Shown here piece by piece: positions 44,453 through 58,032 of a stretch of DNA of 64,000 nucleotides (its first letter is position 1; every line of letters starts with the position of its first letter). Under the pieces are notes generated by a model. The model ran no database searches, was not told where the DNA came from, and worked only from the letters and a program-made list of their open reading frames with translations. Source of the DNA: Warburgia ugandensis (taxonomy: Eukaryota; Streptophyta; Magnoliopsida; Canellales; Canellaceae); contig CP141139.1 in NCBI GenBank assembly GCA_035236585.1, positions 19,112,990 through 19,176,989 of the forward strand, written 5' to 3'. The translations under genes and the position numbers were made by a program.

Positions 44453-47142
44453 TTATAATCAAGTTTTCTATCCTAATTTATTTAATGGAAATAGTCTTCT
44501 GAATCTAATTCCCTACTTGGAGATTGTATACGGTTGCTGTTTAGTGTTCCAAACAGGGGAGCTTGTTCGTTTTATCTTGGTGGTACCAAAGAAAAATGTT
44601 CGAGGAATGCTGACCTAAGTTGACGCAACTTTACCATGGTGGACTGCACTTTCCTTAATCACACTCGTTCATCTGATTTCTCACTCTCTATATCTTGTAT
44701 CCTAAAGATAATCATGATTGGATGACTCTAACTATCCAAGAAATGTGCTTTGCATATTCTGAACCATTCTTTCATCGATTTTTCTGTTCAATTCTGTATT
44801 CAATTTTTACTGTTTTAGGACTAGCAGTCATCTACAGTCAAATAAATCAGATAAACAGGTCTGATCAACCAAAAGTGGGGTTTACCATAGTAAGAAATGT
44901 ATGCCAAGTTCATTTTGTCCCTTGGGCTAACATCGTACCTCAACTGTTTTTTCATCTTCGATGGGTTGTGCCCCATAAATGTTCCCTACTGAAGGACGCT
45001 AATCATACTATTATGGCTGCAAAAGGACTGTTCCCAAAGGATGGTAATAGACGTTTGAAGAGTTAGGATTGTCTAATGTAGATACTGGTACATGCGCGCC
45101 ATCTTTGATGGCATTAGTGCATGTTTGACAACTGTGTTTTCTGCCGTGAAATGGAAAAAAATTCAATAAAAACGATTAAACCAAGTTTTCAGAACAGTAA
45201 ACGGAGAATCCAGCCAGCAATTCACTTGTATGGAAAAACAACTTTAAAACTTGTGCTTGATTTTCTATCAATTTCTAGAGGTAATGGATCTTCTTTTGGC
45301 AGTTGATCCTCCTATATCTCCTTCTTGTAGGAGCGATGCAATCCCAGGAAGGATTGATCGCAAAGTGGCATTGGATATTGTTGCAGAGGAAGCGCATTTG
45401 TCTGGACATTTATCCTAAAGTGTGTACATCTATTTTGAGCTCACAGAAAATGGGCAATACATTTAAACGAACGGTATGATCCAATCCTTGAATATATGGT
45501 TTACATTTCCACGACATTTGAAGGAAATGCTGGTTACATATCTTTATCACACATGCTAAGGGAGTGTATATGGTTTAAAACGTGGTGAAATTGGCTGGCT
45601 TAATTGGGACATCCATGACAAGGAAATCTCTTCTCCATTAATAAGACCAGAATCAAGATAAACCACAAGACTTGAGAATGGCTCCCCCTTGAAAGGACTT
45701 ATCTTGTCCATATAATTGATCAGATGTGGTTAGTTCTGCCTAGGTTGCAGTCTACAATTCGTAGCCAACTGCTGCAAGCCTGACAAGATGCAGGTCTCGG
45801 TCTTCGTGAGTGGTCAAACATGAGCATGGTTTGATCTGAATGTTTTATTTTTTCCCTGGGCTACAGAAAAGTAGACTCCACCCTATTTGTTTTAATTCTT
45901 TCTTGATTATAGGAAAATAGACCCTACTTAATGTAGTTGTCAAATCCATTTTTGATGTAAGATTTCACATCCCATTTTGGGGACATCTGAACCTTACCTA
46001 TGTTGGAGCCTTTTTCTGTCAGCACTTGGCTAGAAGGCTTTTGACAGGTTTGCTCTTGGTGTCAAAACTAAAAATGCAGTCTTTGAAAATACGAGTGGAC
46101 TGGAGTGACTGTGCTAGAGAATTCAACAATGCAAAGATGTAGAACCATTAAGTTAATATTACCAGCAGAAGCCATCCCGTCGGTAAAAGAATTTTTTCTT
46201 ACAAATTGAAGCTGAGTCCAAGATATAAAGTCATAAAGTCTAAAACCGTACTAACTCAGACGAGTTCTAATTTGATGCGGTGCGTGTAGATACTATGGAT
46301 TACTAAATCCTCTCTTTCTATTACTTATAATTTGTTTTAAAAGCAAGGCTGTCTGTTTGTGCGGCACCTTATAGGTGCCTGGTCAGTTCGTGCGTATCTA
46401 CTACTTTGGATATCTTACAATACCCAAAAACATGAGGGTTTGGAGACTCCAGCGTCCAAAAATATATTTTTGGCCATGGATCATGGCTTGTGCAAAACCA
46501 TGGCTTATGCAAAGTTTCTGACCATTTGTACATCTCTCTAGATGCTGCAATGATCCAATTGTCGTAGTAGTAGTCTATGCTTAAACCTATGGAAAGGAGT
46601 CTAGACAACTTGTTGGGCTTCACTCCTTGATTTTTTGAGTGAGCCAACTCTTTCACTGAATTCGCAACTCTCAAGATGGGTGGGTAGTAAAAATCTTATG
46701 CAATAGGTTCTTCCTCTTGAAATATAGATGATATTGTCTTTTCTTAATACCATCCATTTTTCAATTGATGGAGCCTGCCATAGAGTTTTTATTGAATGAG
46801 AGTTTTGGTACCCGCCCATCTTGAAAAGCTTCAAATCTAATAAATGAGTTAGATTGAGCAAAAAGTTAAGAAGTGGAGCCCAACAAGTGATGTGGACTCT
46901 TTCCACACTTCTTAAGTGTGGGTTGCTACTAGAACTCATGATCCAATTCCCATGGGTTGGGTTTAACTTACAACAAAAAGGAGCCCAAAAAAATCAAATA
47001 AAAGGGAAAATTAACCAAAGATGACCCTAGAAGATGTGGGAGCCACACTACTAATAGCCATGTATTATGCAGTAGGTAGCGTCAAGGATCTATCTAACAG
47101 GGTGTTAATGGTGCTGTAATAATATCTTCACATTTCACTACT
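44453..47142. other. spacer, no gene seen
   Basis: The longest open frame (44695-45066, 123 codons) shows no known motif. No other element boundary found. Confidence 0.4.
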
Positions 47143-47591
47143 AGTGGTGCTTAAGATGAGTTGGGATGAAAATTATCTTTCACTCATAATTAAGTTGAAT
47201 TTTCAATCATCTCATTTCATCTAATGTCAAACTTAATCATCTCAAACTAGATCACATATCATCTCATCTCACTTCAGCATATTTCATTTCAAGAACCACT
47301 AACACCATGTAACATGGGTAAGAACCACTAACACCATGTAACATGGGTAAGTGGTGCTTGAGATGAGATGAGATGACATGATATGAGATAATATGAACCA
47401 TACCACTATTTGTGGTGCTTGAGATGAGTTGAGATAAACATCATCTCATCTTAACTCAGAGTTGAATTGAATTTTTAGTAAGCTCAATTTATTCATGCCA
47501 AATTTGGTCATCCCAAGCCCAGTTAAGTCATCTCAAGCTAGATCTTATATCATGTCATCTCACAATCAACTCATTTCATCTCAAAAACAAC
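47143..47591. mobile_element. cluster of MITE-like elements (GGTGCTTGAGATGAG family)
   Basis: Three linked copies. The first, 47143-47300, starts AGTGGTGCTTAAGATGAG and ends CATTTCAAGAACCACT, an imperfect terminal inversion. A short copy lies at 47350-47407. The third, 47412-47591, starts GTGGTGCTTGAGATGAG and ends CATTTCATCTCAAAAACAAC. The body is full of TCATCTCA and GATGAG words that can fold back. No protein is encoded. Confidence 0.65.
47291..47348 (+). repeat. 29-bp perfect tandem duplication
   Basis: Units 47291-47319 and 47320-47348 are identical (AAGAACCACTAACACCATGT plus nine more bases). It bridges the first and second MITE-like copies. Confidence 0.95.
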
Positions 47592-48110
47592 TCTCTTGAC
47601 ATGATCTTAGGGTGGTCAACAACACTAAAGCTGTGCTTGCCTGGTTCCAACAATGGATCATGCTTCACTAATTAAATGATCATATTTAAATGCCATTAAG
47701 TGAAAAGCAAATGGTAATTGTGGACACCTATCTAGGATCAGGTGCTAGCTTTTTAATTATTTTCTTAGCTTGACGATATTCCTCTTATTTGGCTCCCCAA
47801 CGACATTTATATGATTAGTCACTACATTTTTTTACCAAAAGCCGTCTAGTGCAATTGGTCACAAACATCATGGTTCCTATCATTGTTACACTTGCTTGAA
47901 TGCTAGTCAATAATATCAACCTAACTAAATTTCACATGAGGGGAATGGTACATAGTGCTCACACAACAGCTAATTGTTGTAGTGCACCCCACTTTTGCAT
48001 GAGAGCCCTAGTAAAGGTTTGTCAAACCCATCCATTTGAATTCTTCTAGATTACTAATATTAAAAAACAGCAAGGATCACATGAGCTTAAAATAAAAAGA
48101 AATGTACTTT
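47592..48110. other. spacer, no gene seen
   Basis: No supported feature. Confidence 0.45.
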
Positions 48111-48115
48111 TGATC
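48111..48115. repeat. target duplication of solo LTR 3 (left)
   Basis: TGATC, repeated exactly at 54679-54683. Confidence 0.75.
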
Positions 48116-51100
48116 TGTAATACCCCGGGTTTTCTAAAACCTTTTTCCATATATAATAACAACAACAACAATAATAATAATACGTTTAGTAAAATAGTCG
48201 GGATCCCTAAAAGAGAAAAACTAATATTTAATATAATTACAGCAATCATTTCAAAGGAAATTCCAAAAGAAAATCCCAAGGGTTATCCAAATCCAAATCT
48301 AAGGCGATAAATAAAACCAATGTGATATAATACAAAGCATGCTTGAATAAAAAATCAAGGCTTGATTAAATACTCGTCATGATAAAAGATAACGGTATCA
48401 ACAAATATACATAAACCCCAGGGTGTAATATCCTTAATTTTCAGTACGAATTAGGAAATTACTAAATAAATTAAATTAAAAATTTATAGATGGAAAATTT
48501 TCTTGAAAACATAAGAATTAGAAAGTTCTCATCGATATGATTCCAACGCTACCAAGAACGCGAAAAACGGAGCTCAAACGAGGGAGTTAGGAGCAGTCAA
48601 AGTTGTAAGGACATTTTAGTTATTTGACAGAGACGTGTTACACAGGGGTCCAAATTGATAATGGCACTCCCGTCTTCCACACGTCTCTACCAGTCCAGCG
48701 AAATCGATGGAGAGACGTGGAAAGAGACGTGAGGGGAAGAGTTTCTCTTCCCCTAAGACTCTAAACCTTATATCTACCTTTCCCTAGGAGCCAAAACACT
48801 CCACCTTGAACGTCTCCCTAGGTTTTTAACTCAGAACCCTAGCCCTGCAAAGTTTGATTTTTTCGACGAGTGGAACCCCGGCAACACGAGCAAACCCAAG
48901 CATGTGCTAGGTAAGCCTTAAACTCTATTTTTCCATATTTATTAAATAGAAAAACTAATTAGAAAAGCATGTAAAAATTAGGAAAAAATCAAATTTCCTA
49001 GGAACTTTGTGCATGCTACTGTTGAAGCATGATTTCATGGATGAAACCACGCCCGTTTGGAAATCGCACCGTCCAACTAGTGCACAAGAGACCCAAGATC
49101 AAACCCTTTAAATTTGGGAGCGATCCAACGGTGGATCTCTCCAAAAAAAATGCAAAAACCAGTACCTAGGGATGATTTTAGGAACCTGAAAAAAATTGTT
49201 TAAAAACTATGGTTTTTGAAAAAATCAGTGCAAAAGGAGGGCATAAATGGATTCTAGAGAGAATTCTGAGAAAAACGGGGCAAAAATCGTGCAAAACGGA
49301 GCTCTGTAACTCCGCCGGAGACGACTAGAATCTGGTCGTCTTCTCCGGTAACGACATTGGCGTCGGCGCCCTGGCGCTGATGCCGGGACGCACTCGAGGA
49401 CGCGCGAACGACGTCAGAGTCGCATGCGTGTGCGGGGCCGTGTGGGGGAAGGAACCCGATTGGCGGTTGCAGTGGGGTTGGGACGATGCGCGTCCTGGCG
49501 ACTGTGACGCAGGCGGCAGTGCGTCGCAGTACTGAGGACTAACTCTGCGCGTTCTATGCGGTGTTTTGGAGGTCGGGCATCTTCGTGACGCTGGTGTATG
49601 ACAGTATAAACCGACAAAAAACCGAGCCGCCGGTATAGACCACCTTATGGTGGTCAGGCAGGCCTCATTGATGTATGTTTTTACTAAAATTTGATTTTTG
49701 GGAGCTAGAGGAGTCCAAATCACGATCCGGAAGAGGCGTTGTGACCATATTAATGACGCGGACTTAGTTTTGACTTAAAAACTTATAAATAACCACTTTT
49801 TATTTAGAAAATTTTTAAAATAGTGATGTGACATGTATAGGTGCACTTGAATATACCAGTTAAAGGGAGTTATTAGCAAGCTAGTGGTCTCACATTGAGG
49901 TAGGTGATGACAATTAATGCTTTGCCTTAATTTTTAAACCATGTTTAAACATAGCATCATGTGTGATTGTGTTTTAAATTGCAATTATCATTTATTGTGG
50001 ATTTCATGAGACTTTGAGTACATTATGATTATTCCAAATTGAAATCTTTTATTGAATAAACTTATTTTAAATGCTTTTATAAGCATGATGTTAATTAGTT
50101 ATGCTTAAATAGAGACTTATTTCTTATTATATATATAGGAAATGTATGGATTTAAATGAAAATGAGAATAGAGGCTTATTAGCTGGTCCTTTTATAGGCT
50201 AACCCCAGGATAATGGGCATGTCTTGGGGAATTCGAGCTATGAGTGCTCTTGAGTTTTAGCATATACATATGATTTCCGTGTTTTATATTTGATGACGAG
50301 TGCTCTTGCTTGGTGGGCGTCATGCTAGGAGGGATAAGGCTGACCACCCACCCTCCGAGATTGTGATGTGATGATATTGTGATATGATAGACACATACCC
50401 ATAGATGGCATTCGGTAGGGGTTTGGTAGCATAGATAGTCCACACTACCGATTTGAGCCTTTCCATGGAGACAGACGCTAAGTCTTCCGTTATGGTGTCG
50501 ACGGAGAGTGGCGGTGGTTGATACCCATGGAGGGTTGCCACTGCAGTATGATGACCCATATTCTTATTATGTGTGCATGTATGATGAGCGTAGTATGGAT
50601 GGTATGCCTGGGTGTAACGACACTCAGAGGTTGGCTATGAGTACTCCTGATCAGTGATGTTAGTACACTTTGGTGGGACCCATTACCTTAGGGTGCCCTT
50701 ATTATTATTATTATTGTATGCTCATTTACATTGATTTATGTCATGTTTTGACTCCGTGAAATGCATGTTTTAGCATATGAAATAAATTGACATTTATTTA
50801 GACATGACATTATGATATTGCTATTTTCATAAATGATAGACTTTTCATCAGTGCTGTTAATTATTTCTTTCATTTATTACATTAACTGTCTATGTACCTA
50901 CACAAGCGATAGCTTGCTAAGGCATTGCTTTGTTTTGCAATGCCTTATATCTCGAGCGCAACCTTAGGAAAGGAAAAGCTGTTGAGAAACCGTGAGAGCT
51001 GCTGAAGATCTTTTTCCTCTAGTTTTAAACAGTGATGTGAGTCATTAAAACAGGATTGTCATTTGGATTTAATTATGGAATGTATACTTTATGTTTTAGA

Positions 51101-54100
51101 TTTGATTGAGATGTTTGGACATATGCTGGATATTTATAAGGGATGTTATGATGGATAGACCTTGGGCCATGTTATTATTGTGTTTTGGACATTTATTTGA
51201 TTTAAAATAAAGGCGCCGATTTATTTAACATTGATTGATACGCGTATTGTTTTATTTATATGTATGCCATTTTGAGAAAGGAAAAATAACACCCAGAGTT
51301 TTAAGATATGTTTTAGCAAATGGTTAAATAAAACTTTTCTCATGGGATCCCAAATGCTCTTATTTAAAATGCCATTATTATTATTATAAAAAAAATGTCT
51401 TAAAAATCCGAGGTGTTACATATGGTCCCATCCATCAATCACCACATCCACTCAAATATGTAAGTCACAATACAATAAGAGTCAGGTCCAATCCCATCCT
51501 CATAAAACAAGTGTATTTATACAGCCCAAAAAGAAGTCCAATGACAATGAAAATGAAGCATACACCTAATTAGTCTTTGGAGTAGTAGATGGTCCTTATG
51601 GTCCTCTCTCTCTAATGCTACTCAACCTCCTTGCTCTTAGTGCTATCATGCTCTAAATATGAGGTATTGCAAAACAAAGCAATGCCTCAATAAACTATTG
51701 CTTGTATAGGTGATCACATTTAGTAAGAAAAACAATGTAATAATATGGTGTAAGAGTATCCATGTCACAAAAAATCTCATAGAGTAAAACATTATATAGT
51801 ACGTCAAATCATCAAGCATCCAAAGTAATTAAGGCATGGAAGATCATGAGTATGGATAAAACAATACTAGTCAAAGCATAATTTATGCTTGAACACAAAG
51901 ATATCAAATCCAATCACCATGGCATGCAAAGCACGAGTAATACAAAATTATACATTTATTAGAATAAAGTGAAATTAGTTTTATCATCTAAACATATGGA
52001 TGCATGTCATGATAACAGGGCGCTCATACATAATCATACTCTAAGTGTGTCCCAATATACTCATATCATTAGCAATAAGTACTCATTTCAAATCTAGGGT
52101 TCCTCACTTGTAGCTTCCACACCAGGTAGCTCACTCAGCCTGTAGGCCCGCCTACATCTGGCCACACACATAAGCTTCACCTAATATATCCATACCACAT
52201 GAGCATACAAAATAAGGGCATGGATTGCTATACTACAATGGCAACCACTCTGTGGTATAAACCATTGCCGCTTGCCGTCGACATCGAGATGGAAGACTAG
52301 TGTCTACCAAGGCATGGGAATTGATCAGATGTGTGTGGGTGGCTTGCTCATGATTATCTCAAACTGCATGCGGTGCCCATCATCTAGGTGGTGTCTATAA
52401 TATGTAAATTTAGAGGACGGGTGCCAACCCTACGATCCTCCTAACATAACATCCACCGGGAAAAAATACTCGTCATAAAATAGCAAAAACACGAGATAAA
52501 TCATAGAAATTTCCATGTGTAGTCAATCTCAAGAAGATTAAGTCAAAGACATGCTAATACATCATCAGTCATTCATTAAAATGAGGTATAAATCATGCAG
52601 AGCAAAATGTCATAACGTTGATCATGTGTGAGGAAAGTAGTCTCAGGAAAACATGATGGGACATAAAATCCATGCTTCAAAGTACTCAAGTAAATGCGTC
52701 ATGATCCATGAAATTAGAAAATTACTAAATGTAATCACCTACCTCAAATACACGGTCTTCTACTTGGGCTTGTACTATCTCAACTCGTGCGCTTTGACGT
52801 ACCTGTCAGACCATAATACCACACTAAGTCATTAACACTCCAATTGTGTCTTCATTATTCATCTTAATCATTATCCGTTTACTTGGTATTCTTAGATCCC
52901 CAAGAGTACGTTAATCCAATTGATGATCTCTCTGATCGGGTAGTTAATCCTAGATTAACAGTCTAGATCGTCTGATTAACCATTAATCAAGCTAATCCTA
53001 GACTAGATATTGGTTTTTTCTAACATCTAGATGATCATCTATCAGCTTTGATCATCAATCTAAGTTATGATTTGTCAATTTGGTGTCCCTTGATCAATAG
53101 AGAGCCAATTCCTTTCATCTCATTAAGTTTGAAGACGATCAAACTATTGAATTATTCTTTATTAATTAGATCTAACATTAGATCATCAATTCTAGTCTTT
53201 CTCATCATAATCAATCCAATTTCTGTGTTTATTTAGTAATCTATGTGTATATCTATGATGATTTGTTGATCTGATGGTCAGATCATGCTCTGATCAATCA
53301 GTTTTAAGGCCCATGATCAGATCGACGGTCAAGATCACTTTTCTTGATGGATACTTGAATATATCCTTCTATTTCACTAGATCATTTCCTTTTTGATGTA
53401 CACATTCAATTTCTAAGGCCTAATCATCAATTGATCAAGCTGATCTAGGTTATTGGATGAGATTTTGTGAATTGATTATTTTAAAAGTATTCAAATCAAA
53501 GTTTTGATGTTAAATCTAAGTCCGCATTGTCGAGACAAATCCAATAGACATTTTGGATCATGATTTGAACCTCTATAGCCCTCACAATTGAGATTTGAAG
53601 GTTTCGACTCAATTTGGACCATCCAAGAAATTCTTGGATTTAATTAATTTAAATTTGGCATCACGGGGCGCACTCATGCGTGACGCGCACACGGAACGTG
53701 CCCCGTGTGCGTCTCTGTCACTGAGACACATTGCTTTCCGTCATGGTCGGGAACGACGCATGCATCAATTGCAAGCGCGTCGTCGTTGTGTCTCCGACAA
53801 GCGTCTTAGACGCATCGCCCATCAAGGACAATGCACCCGAGACATCCAATCTTCTCCTACTTGATCTATAGTTTAGATCTTGTTATTTTTTAACTATTTT
53901 TCCTCTCCTTAAAGTTTTGGGGTTCTAGGAACACGATAAATAGTTTAGATTATCCATCTGGGCCATCCATTGTGGTGAAATCAGCCAGAATCAGTACAAC
54001 CATGATCACCGAAAAATGACGCCGTTGTTAGAGAAGATGACCGGATTCTAGTAGCTGCCAACAACGAATACAGTCATGAAAATTCATAATTTTTATGTCA

Positions 54101-54678
54101 TTTGTTTAAATTTACATGAATTCCAGTTTTATAATGTTTTTATCTACTGATTCTGCCTAAATCTAGGGTTTTTAACTGAATTTATGCAATTTGGAAAAAA
54201 TTTCCCCCTCTTACTGTTTTTTTTCACTTTTTTAGCACTATTACTCATTGAATTTCCATGAAACCAAAGAGGTTTTGTTCATGTGTTCATGATAAACAAG
54301 ATGAACGGTCCAGATCACCAATCTAGTACTATTACATGGATGGTTTTTGACTAAAACAGTGAACCTAGTGTGTGTTACCAGAAAACAGTGTCCCATCGCC
54401 GTTTCCGGTGTTAACAGATGGAAAATAAAGAAGAAACTGGCAACTGGTAAAAGGGGAGGAAGGAGAACGGGCCTACTTCGTTAGGGCTGGCTGAAAATGC
54501 CAAGTTCTGTCACCATATGGGGAGGGAGCGAGCGTTACCGATGCTGCGGCGGCTGGTTGGGGTCAGGCCATTGTCTCCGGTCCCATCGTTGGTGGCACGG
54601 GAAATCAGGTAGATTAATTGTAGGGGTGAATTCGAGGGTTAGGCATTTATATATTTTCTCAAAATGTCGTGTATTACA
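48116..54678 (-). mobile_element. solo LTR 3, minus orientation, split by solo LTR 4
   Basis: Left end TGTAATACCCCGGG, right end GTGTATTACA, with exact TGATC duplications outside. With the 48424-51420 insertion removed it is about 3.6 kb. It is the inverted relative of that insertion: for example the word GTATTGCAAAACAAAGCAAT at 51670 is met in inverted form (ATTGCTTTGTTTTGCAATGC) near 50930, and the GACCGGATTCTAGT word at 54037 pairs with ACTAGAATCTGGTC near 49325. No gag or pol was found inside, so it is a solo LTR of a large-LTR, probably gypsy, family. Confidence 0.8.
48424..51420 (+). mobile_element. solo LTR 4, plus orientation, nested inside solo LTR 3
   Basis: Begins TGTAATATCC and ends CCGAGGTGTTACA, about 3.0 kb. 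It has a GC-rich stretch (49320-49620) and no gag or pol. Flanking bases are CAGGG and TATGG, so the target duplication is unclear or mutated. Its relation to the surrounding LTR in the opposite direction gives the pair the capacity to fold into a large inverted structure. Confidence 0.78.
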
Positions 54679-54683
54679 TGATC
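54679..54683. repeat. target duplication of solo LTR 3 (right)
   Basis: TGATC, identical to 48111-48115. Confidence 0.75.
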
Positions 54684-55823
54684 GTAAAACATGTACGATA
54701 GGAAACACTGTTTGAATAATGGTTCACATCCAACGAGTAAGAATTGGATTTTTTTAATCTTTACCATATAAGATATTTGGAGAATTCAGATGAATGGGCC
54801 TGATCAACCTTTGGCGGGGCCCTTTACAAAAGTTAAAGCATACTACAACAAGTGGTTCTAGTGCTCTGCATTATGCTATTATTTCTCTTCACATACATGG
54901 AAAAAAAATTAAGACCTCAGTTTTTAAGTAATTTCAACAACTTTAAAGTGCATGTGTGGTTACTTTTAGGTAGATTTAGCTCTCAACAGATCATTTATTA
55001 GTATTGATAGGAACACCTATTTCAAATATCATGAACACCCATTTGAGACCTATTTGACTCTTTTGACACTTCAAAAAGCATCAAACAGAACCTATATGGA
55101 AATTTTTCTATTTGAAATGGGGTCCCTATCATTTTCCTTATTTATTCATGCATACACAATTTTCGAACTAGCATAAATGATTTTCTAGTCCCAGTAAGAG
55201 TCCACGTTCAAAAATGTGATGGAGTCAAGACTACATTGTTTTGCTATTTTAGAAGATCTAAGCCACTCGTCATTTTTAGTGTACAAAATTTAGTTGGATA
55301 ACATCCTAGAAAATGATGAATTTAGATGATCATAGCCACTTTCTTTTGGTGTTTGAAATTTTTATAAAAAATGGTCATGATTTTGAACAAAAGGAAATAT
55401 AGATGGAAGCATCCAATAGGTATAAAGTTTCATATTTAGACTATCTAAGCAATCCTAAACATAATGAATGGCTCAGATCTATCAAAACATGTATACATTA
55501 TAAAAAAAAGAAAAAAGAAGAGTACGGACTCCTTAGAAAGTAAAGTCTGGGTAGGTGTCCATGCTCAAAAGCTCAGCAGCAGAGCTCTTCAAAAACAATA
55601 CCTATTAAATAGAGAACTGAAGAAAGAGTTAACAAGAATGTTGAGCCGACAAAACTTTGAGAAAACTAAGAAGGCGATTGGCAAGGCATAATAATCTAGT
55701 TTGGTAGATTAGCTAGATTATTGCATGTAAGTCTATATGGAATAATCCAATAAACTCGTGTATATAAGCTAGCCAATCAGCCCCAAGTTAAGAGAACTTT
55801 GAGCCCCGTGGTTTATTAGATTA
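54684..55823. other. AT-rich spacer, no gene seen
   Basis: Holds two diverged copies (near 55190 and 55550) of the AGTCCATGCTCAAAAG-type words also seen near 40540 and 46565. Confidence 0.4.
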
Positions 55824-55852
55824 CTAGAAAAGGCAGATGTGCATCGCACGTC
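55824..55852 (-). other. candidate Helitron 3' terminus
   Basis: On the minus strand a 7-bp stem (GACGTGC/GCACATC, one G-T pair, three-base loop, 55836-55852) is followed after 8 bases by CTAG (55824-55827) and then T. A hairpin before CTRR with T after it is the Helitron 3' end pattern. No 5' TC end was located, so this is weak. Confidence 0.25.
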
Positions 55853-55938
55853 TAAGCAAGAGAGAGTATGAGTGAGAAAAAAAGACGTGATAGGTAAAAG
55901 TCTTGAACATTAATAATAGCTGATTTTTTTAAGCCAAA

Positions 55939-55941
<3 letters not shown>

Positions 55942-56007
<66 letters not shown>
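55942..56007. repeat. (GA)n microsatellite
   Basis: About 33 GA dinucleotides. Confidence 0.97.
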
Positions 56008-56009
<2 letters not shown>

Positions 56010-58032
56010 ATAAAAAAACTAAATAAATCATATGCTAATTCCTAAATTTACTTAAATCTCCCAAGTAAGAAAAAAGTACAATCTTGAACCTCCGACCAAG
56101 CATAACAAAGAGAGATGTCATGATGTCTATAACCAGCTGTGCTAGACAACTTTGGGCAAAAAAGAGTTTTGTTTAGATTTAAGTATGAAACAATAAAAAA
56201 GAGAAAATAAAGAAAAATTAATAGAGACTTAAGGAGTTATGGTAACTTATATCTATGACGCAACATTTACTAAAAAAAAAGTTTGAAATATTAGAGATCT
56301 AAACAATTTTAGTAAAAATGTATATTTTGAATAGACCTTACACCAAAATTAGGGATGGCAATGTGTGGGTCAACTAAGGAGAGTTGACCTTAATCACTCA
56401 CAAGGGTTACCCATGAGTAAAAATTTTAGACCATAACCTATCTAAGTCAAGGGCAATATCTTACACAACTTAAATCTTCAAAATACTAGGCCCTCAGAAT
56501 TTTAACCATCCAAAACATTAGCATATCACTTCCCTTCAAATAACACAAACACCCTCCTGCAACATCTTAATTTTCAGACTGGGCTTCTTCATCACCGTGA
56601 TCTCCAAATTCAGAGACCGCATCATTTCTCTTTTTCAGCAGCTTTTATCAATATATTATGGAGAACAGATGACACTATTGGAACCGAACACATTAGAACC
56701 TTGCGAGTTTTGTTAAAGAGGGATTGAATTCGAGTTTTTTTACAACAATTTTACCACTGGACGTGCAGAAACTCATCACCCCTTTAGAATTTGAACAAAC
56801 TAAAATCGTTTATTCGAACATGATTGAATACTATAAAATCCTTTTTGGGAGCTGAAATTTCAGCCAAAAATTTCTAACGACGGAAAGGGGCAAGGACTTG
56901 TCATAAAGTACATCGGGCGGGAATATCAGTTCCCACGACAGATGCATTTAAAGATAGTTGAAACTCCACAGACCATGCCACCATATGCTCTCGCATCTGC
57001 GAATACCTGAAGCAGTTGAAACTACCGCGACTGGTGGCAAATGACTCGGCTAACTATGCCAGTGGCCTCAATGTAGCGGTCTACGTATCTGGAAATGCAA
57101 CTGCTTTCAGTCCCACTCAAACTTGTCCCTGGTTTTGTGACACTTCTCAAAGCACTTCCTCCTTACAGTCTGCAGAAAATACAAATGGATGTGGCCAAAT
57201 TACAATGGATTAAAATGCATATATCAAGAAATGTAACCCGAATATAAGTATGCACAGAGATTGTCAGATGCAAGACCACGTTGCAAGTTCAGTAACTGAC
57301 AGTCAAGACGAGATGTAAACAACATGAGGCATTTAAATGATTTTAGAGTATGGCAAAACTCATAAGAATCGACCTTACACCATTATTTAGCCTATTTCAA
57401 ACAACTCCATTCTAGATTTCACTGGTAGAAAGTCATCAGTCAAGTGTCTGAGTGACCACGACCTTTGAGAATTCCTAGTTGGATTAGCAGTCCTCTCTTT
57501 ACCACTTAGGTCAAAGATTTAGTTCAATCAGACATCATATCCCTGTTTGGTGGTTCTGGTCTCTCTCTTAGCACGGTTTAGTTATGATTCACGAGGGCAG
57601 TGCACAGTCAGTCGCCAGGAAAGAGAAAGTATCTCATTACTAATAGGCGTAGCTGCACTTTTTTTGTATAATCAGGCTAATCATGTTGATGTTCATGTGA
57701 AGAATCACTAGTTCTTTTACTGACATGCTTATGTTGTCCGATATGCTTAACTGGTCAAGACTCCACATAGCAGAAACTCCTAATACCTCACCTTATTATG
57801 ACATAGTTGAAATTAAACAATAACTGAATTAGGAGTGGAACTAATCTTGACTACAGCTCACCGATTTGGACGGTATAATAAGATGCAATCAATGAAATTC
57901 TATTAAGCGAAACGGAATTCAGAAAGAAGAACATCATGCAAAGATAAAAAATCAGCATAGCTTCTGCTCGTCTCAGACTATGAAAACCGATACATAAACT
58001 GGCGACAGATAAATTTTCTACTTATAAATATA
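56008..58032. other. spacer, no gene supported
   Basis: The 56900-57215 part is less AT-rich and has a 65-codon frame (57016-57213) that continues upstream without its ATG. I recognise no family in it; an exon of an unknown gene cannot be excluded. Confidence 0.35.

Noticed and set aside
44695..45066. 123-codon frame after F-box gene 2
   Set aside because: Partly hydrophobic but without recognisable domain, promoter or homologue; treated as chance.
53595..53864. 89-codon Arg/His-rich plus-strand frame
   Set aside because: Inside solo LTR 3 in its GC-rich part; no motif.
56349..56460. hAT-like end TAGGGATGGCAATGTG
   Set aside because: Resembles the left end of the hAT element at 15123, but no matching right end or 8-bp duplication was found nearby.
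57016..57213. 65-codon frame, plus strand
   Set aside because: Balanced composition and open upstream of its ATG, but no recognisable family; too little to call a gene.
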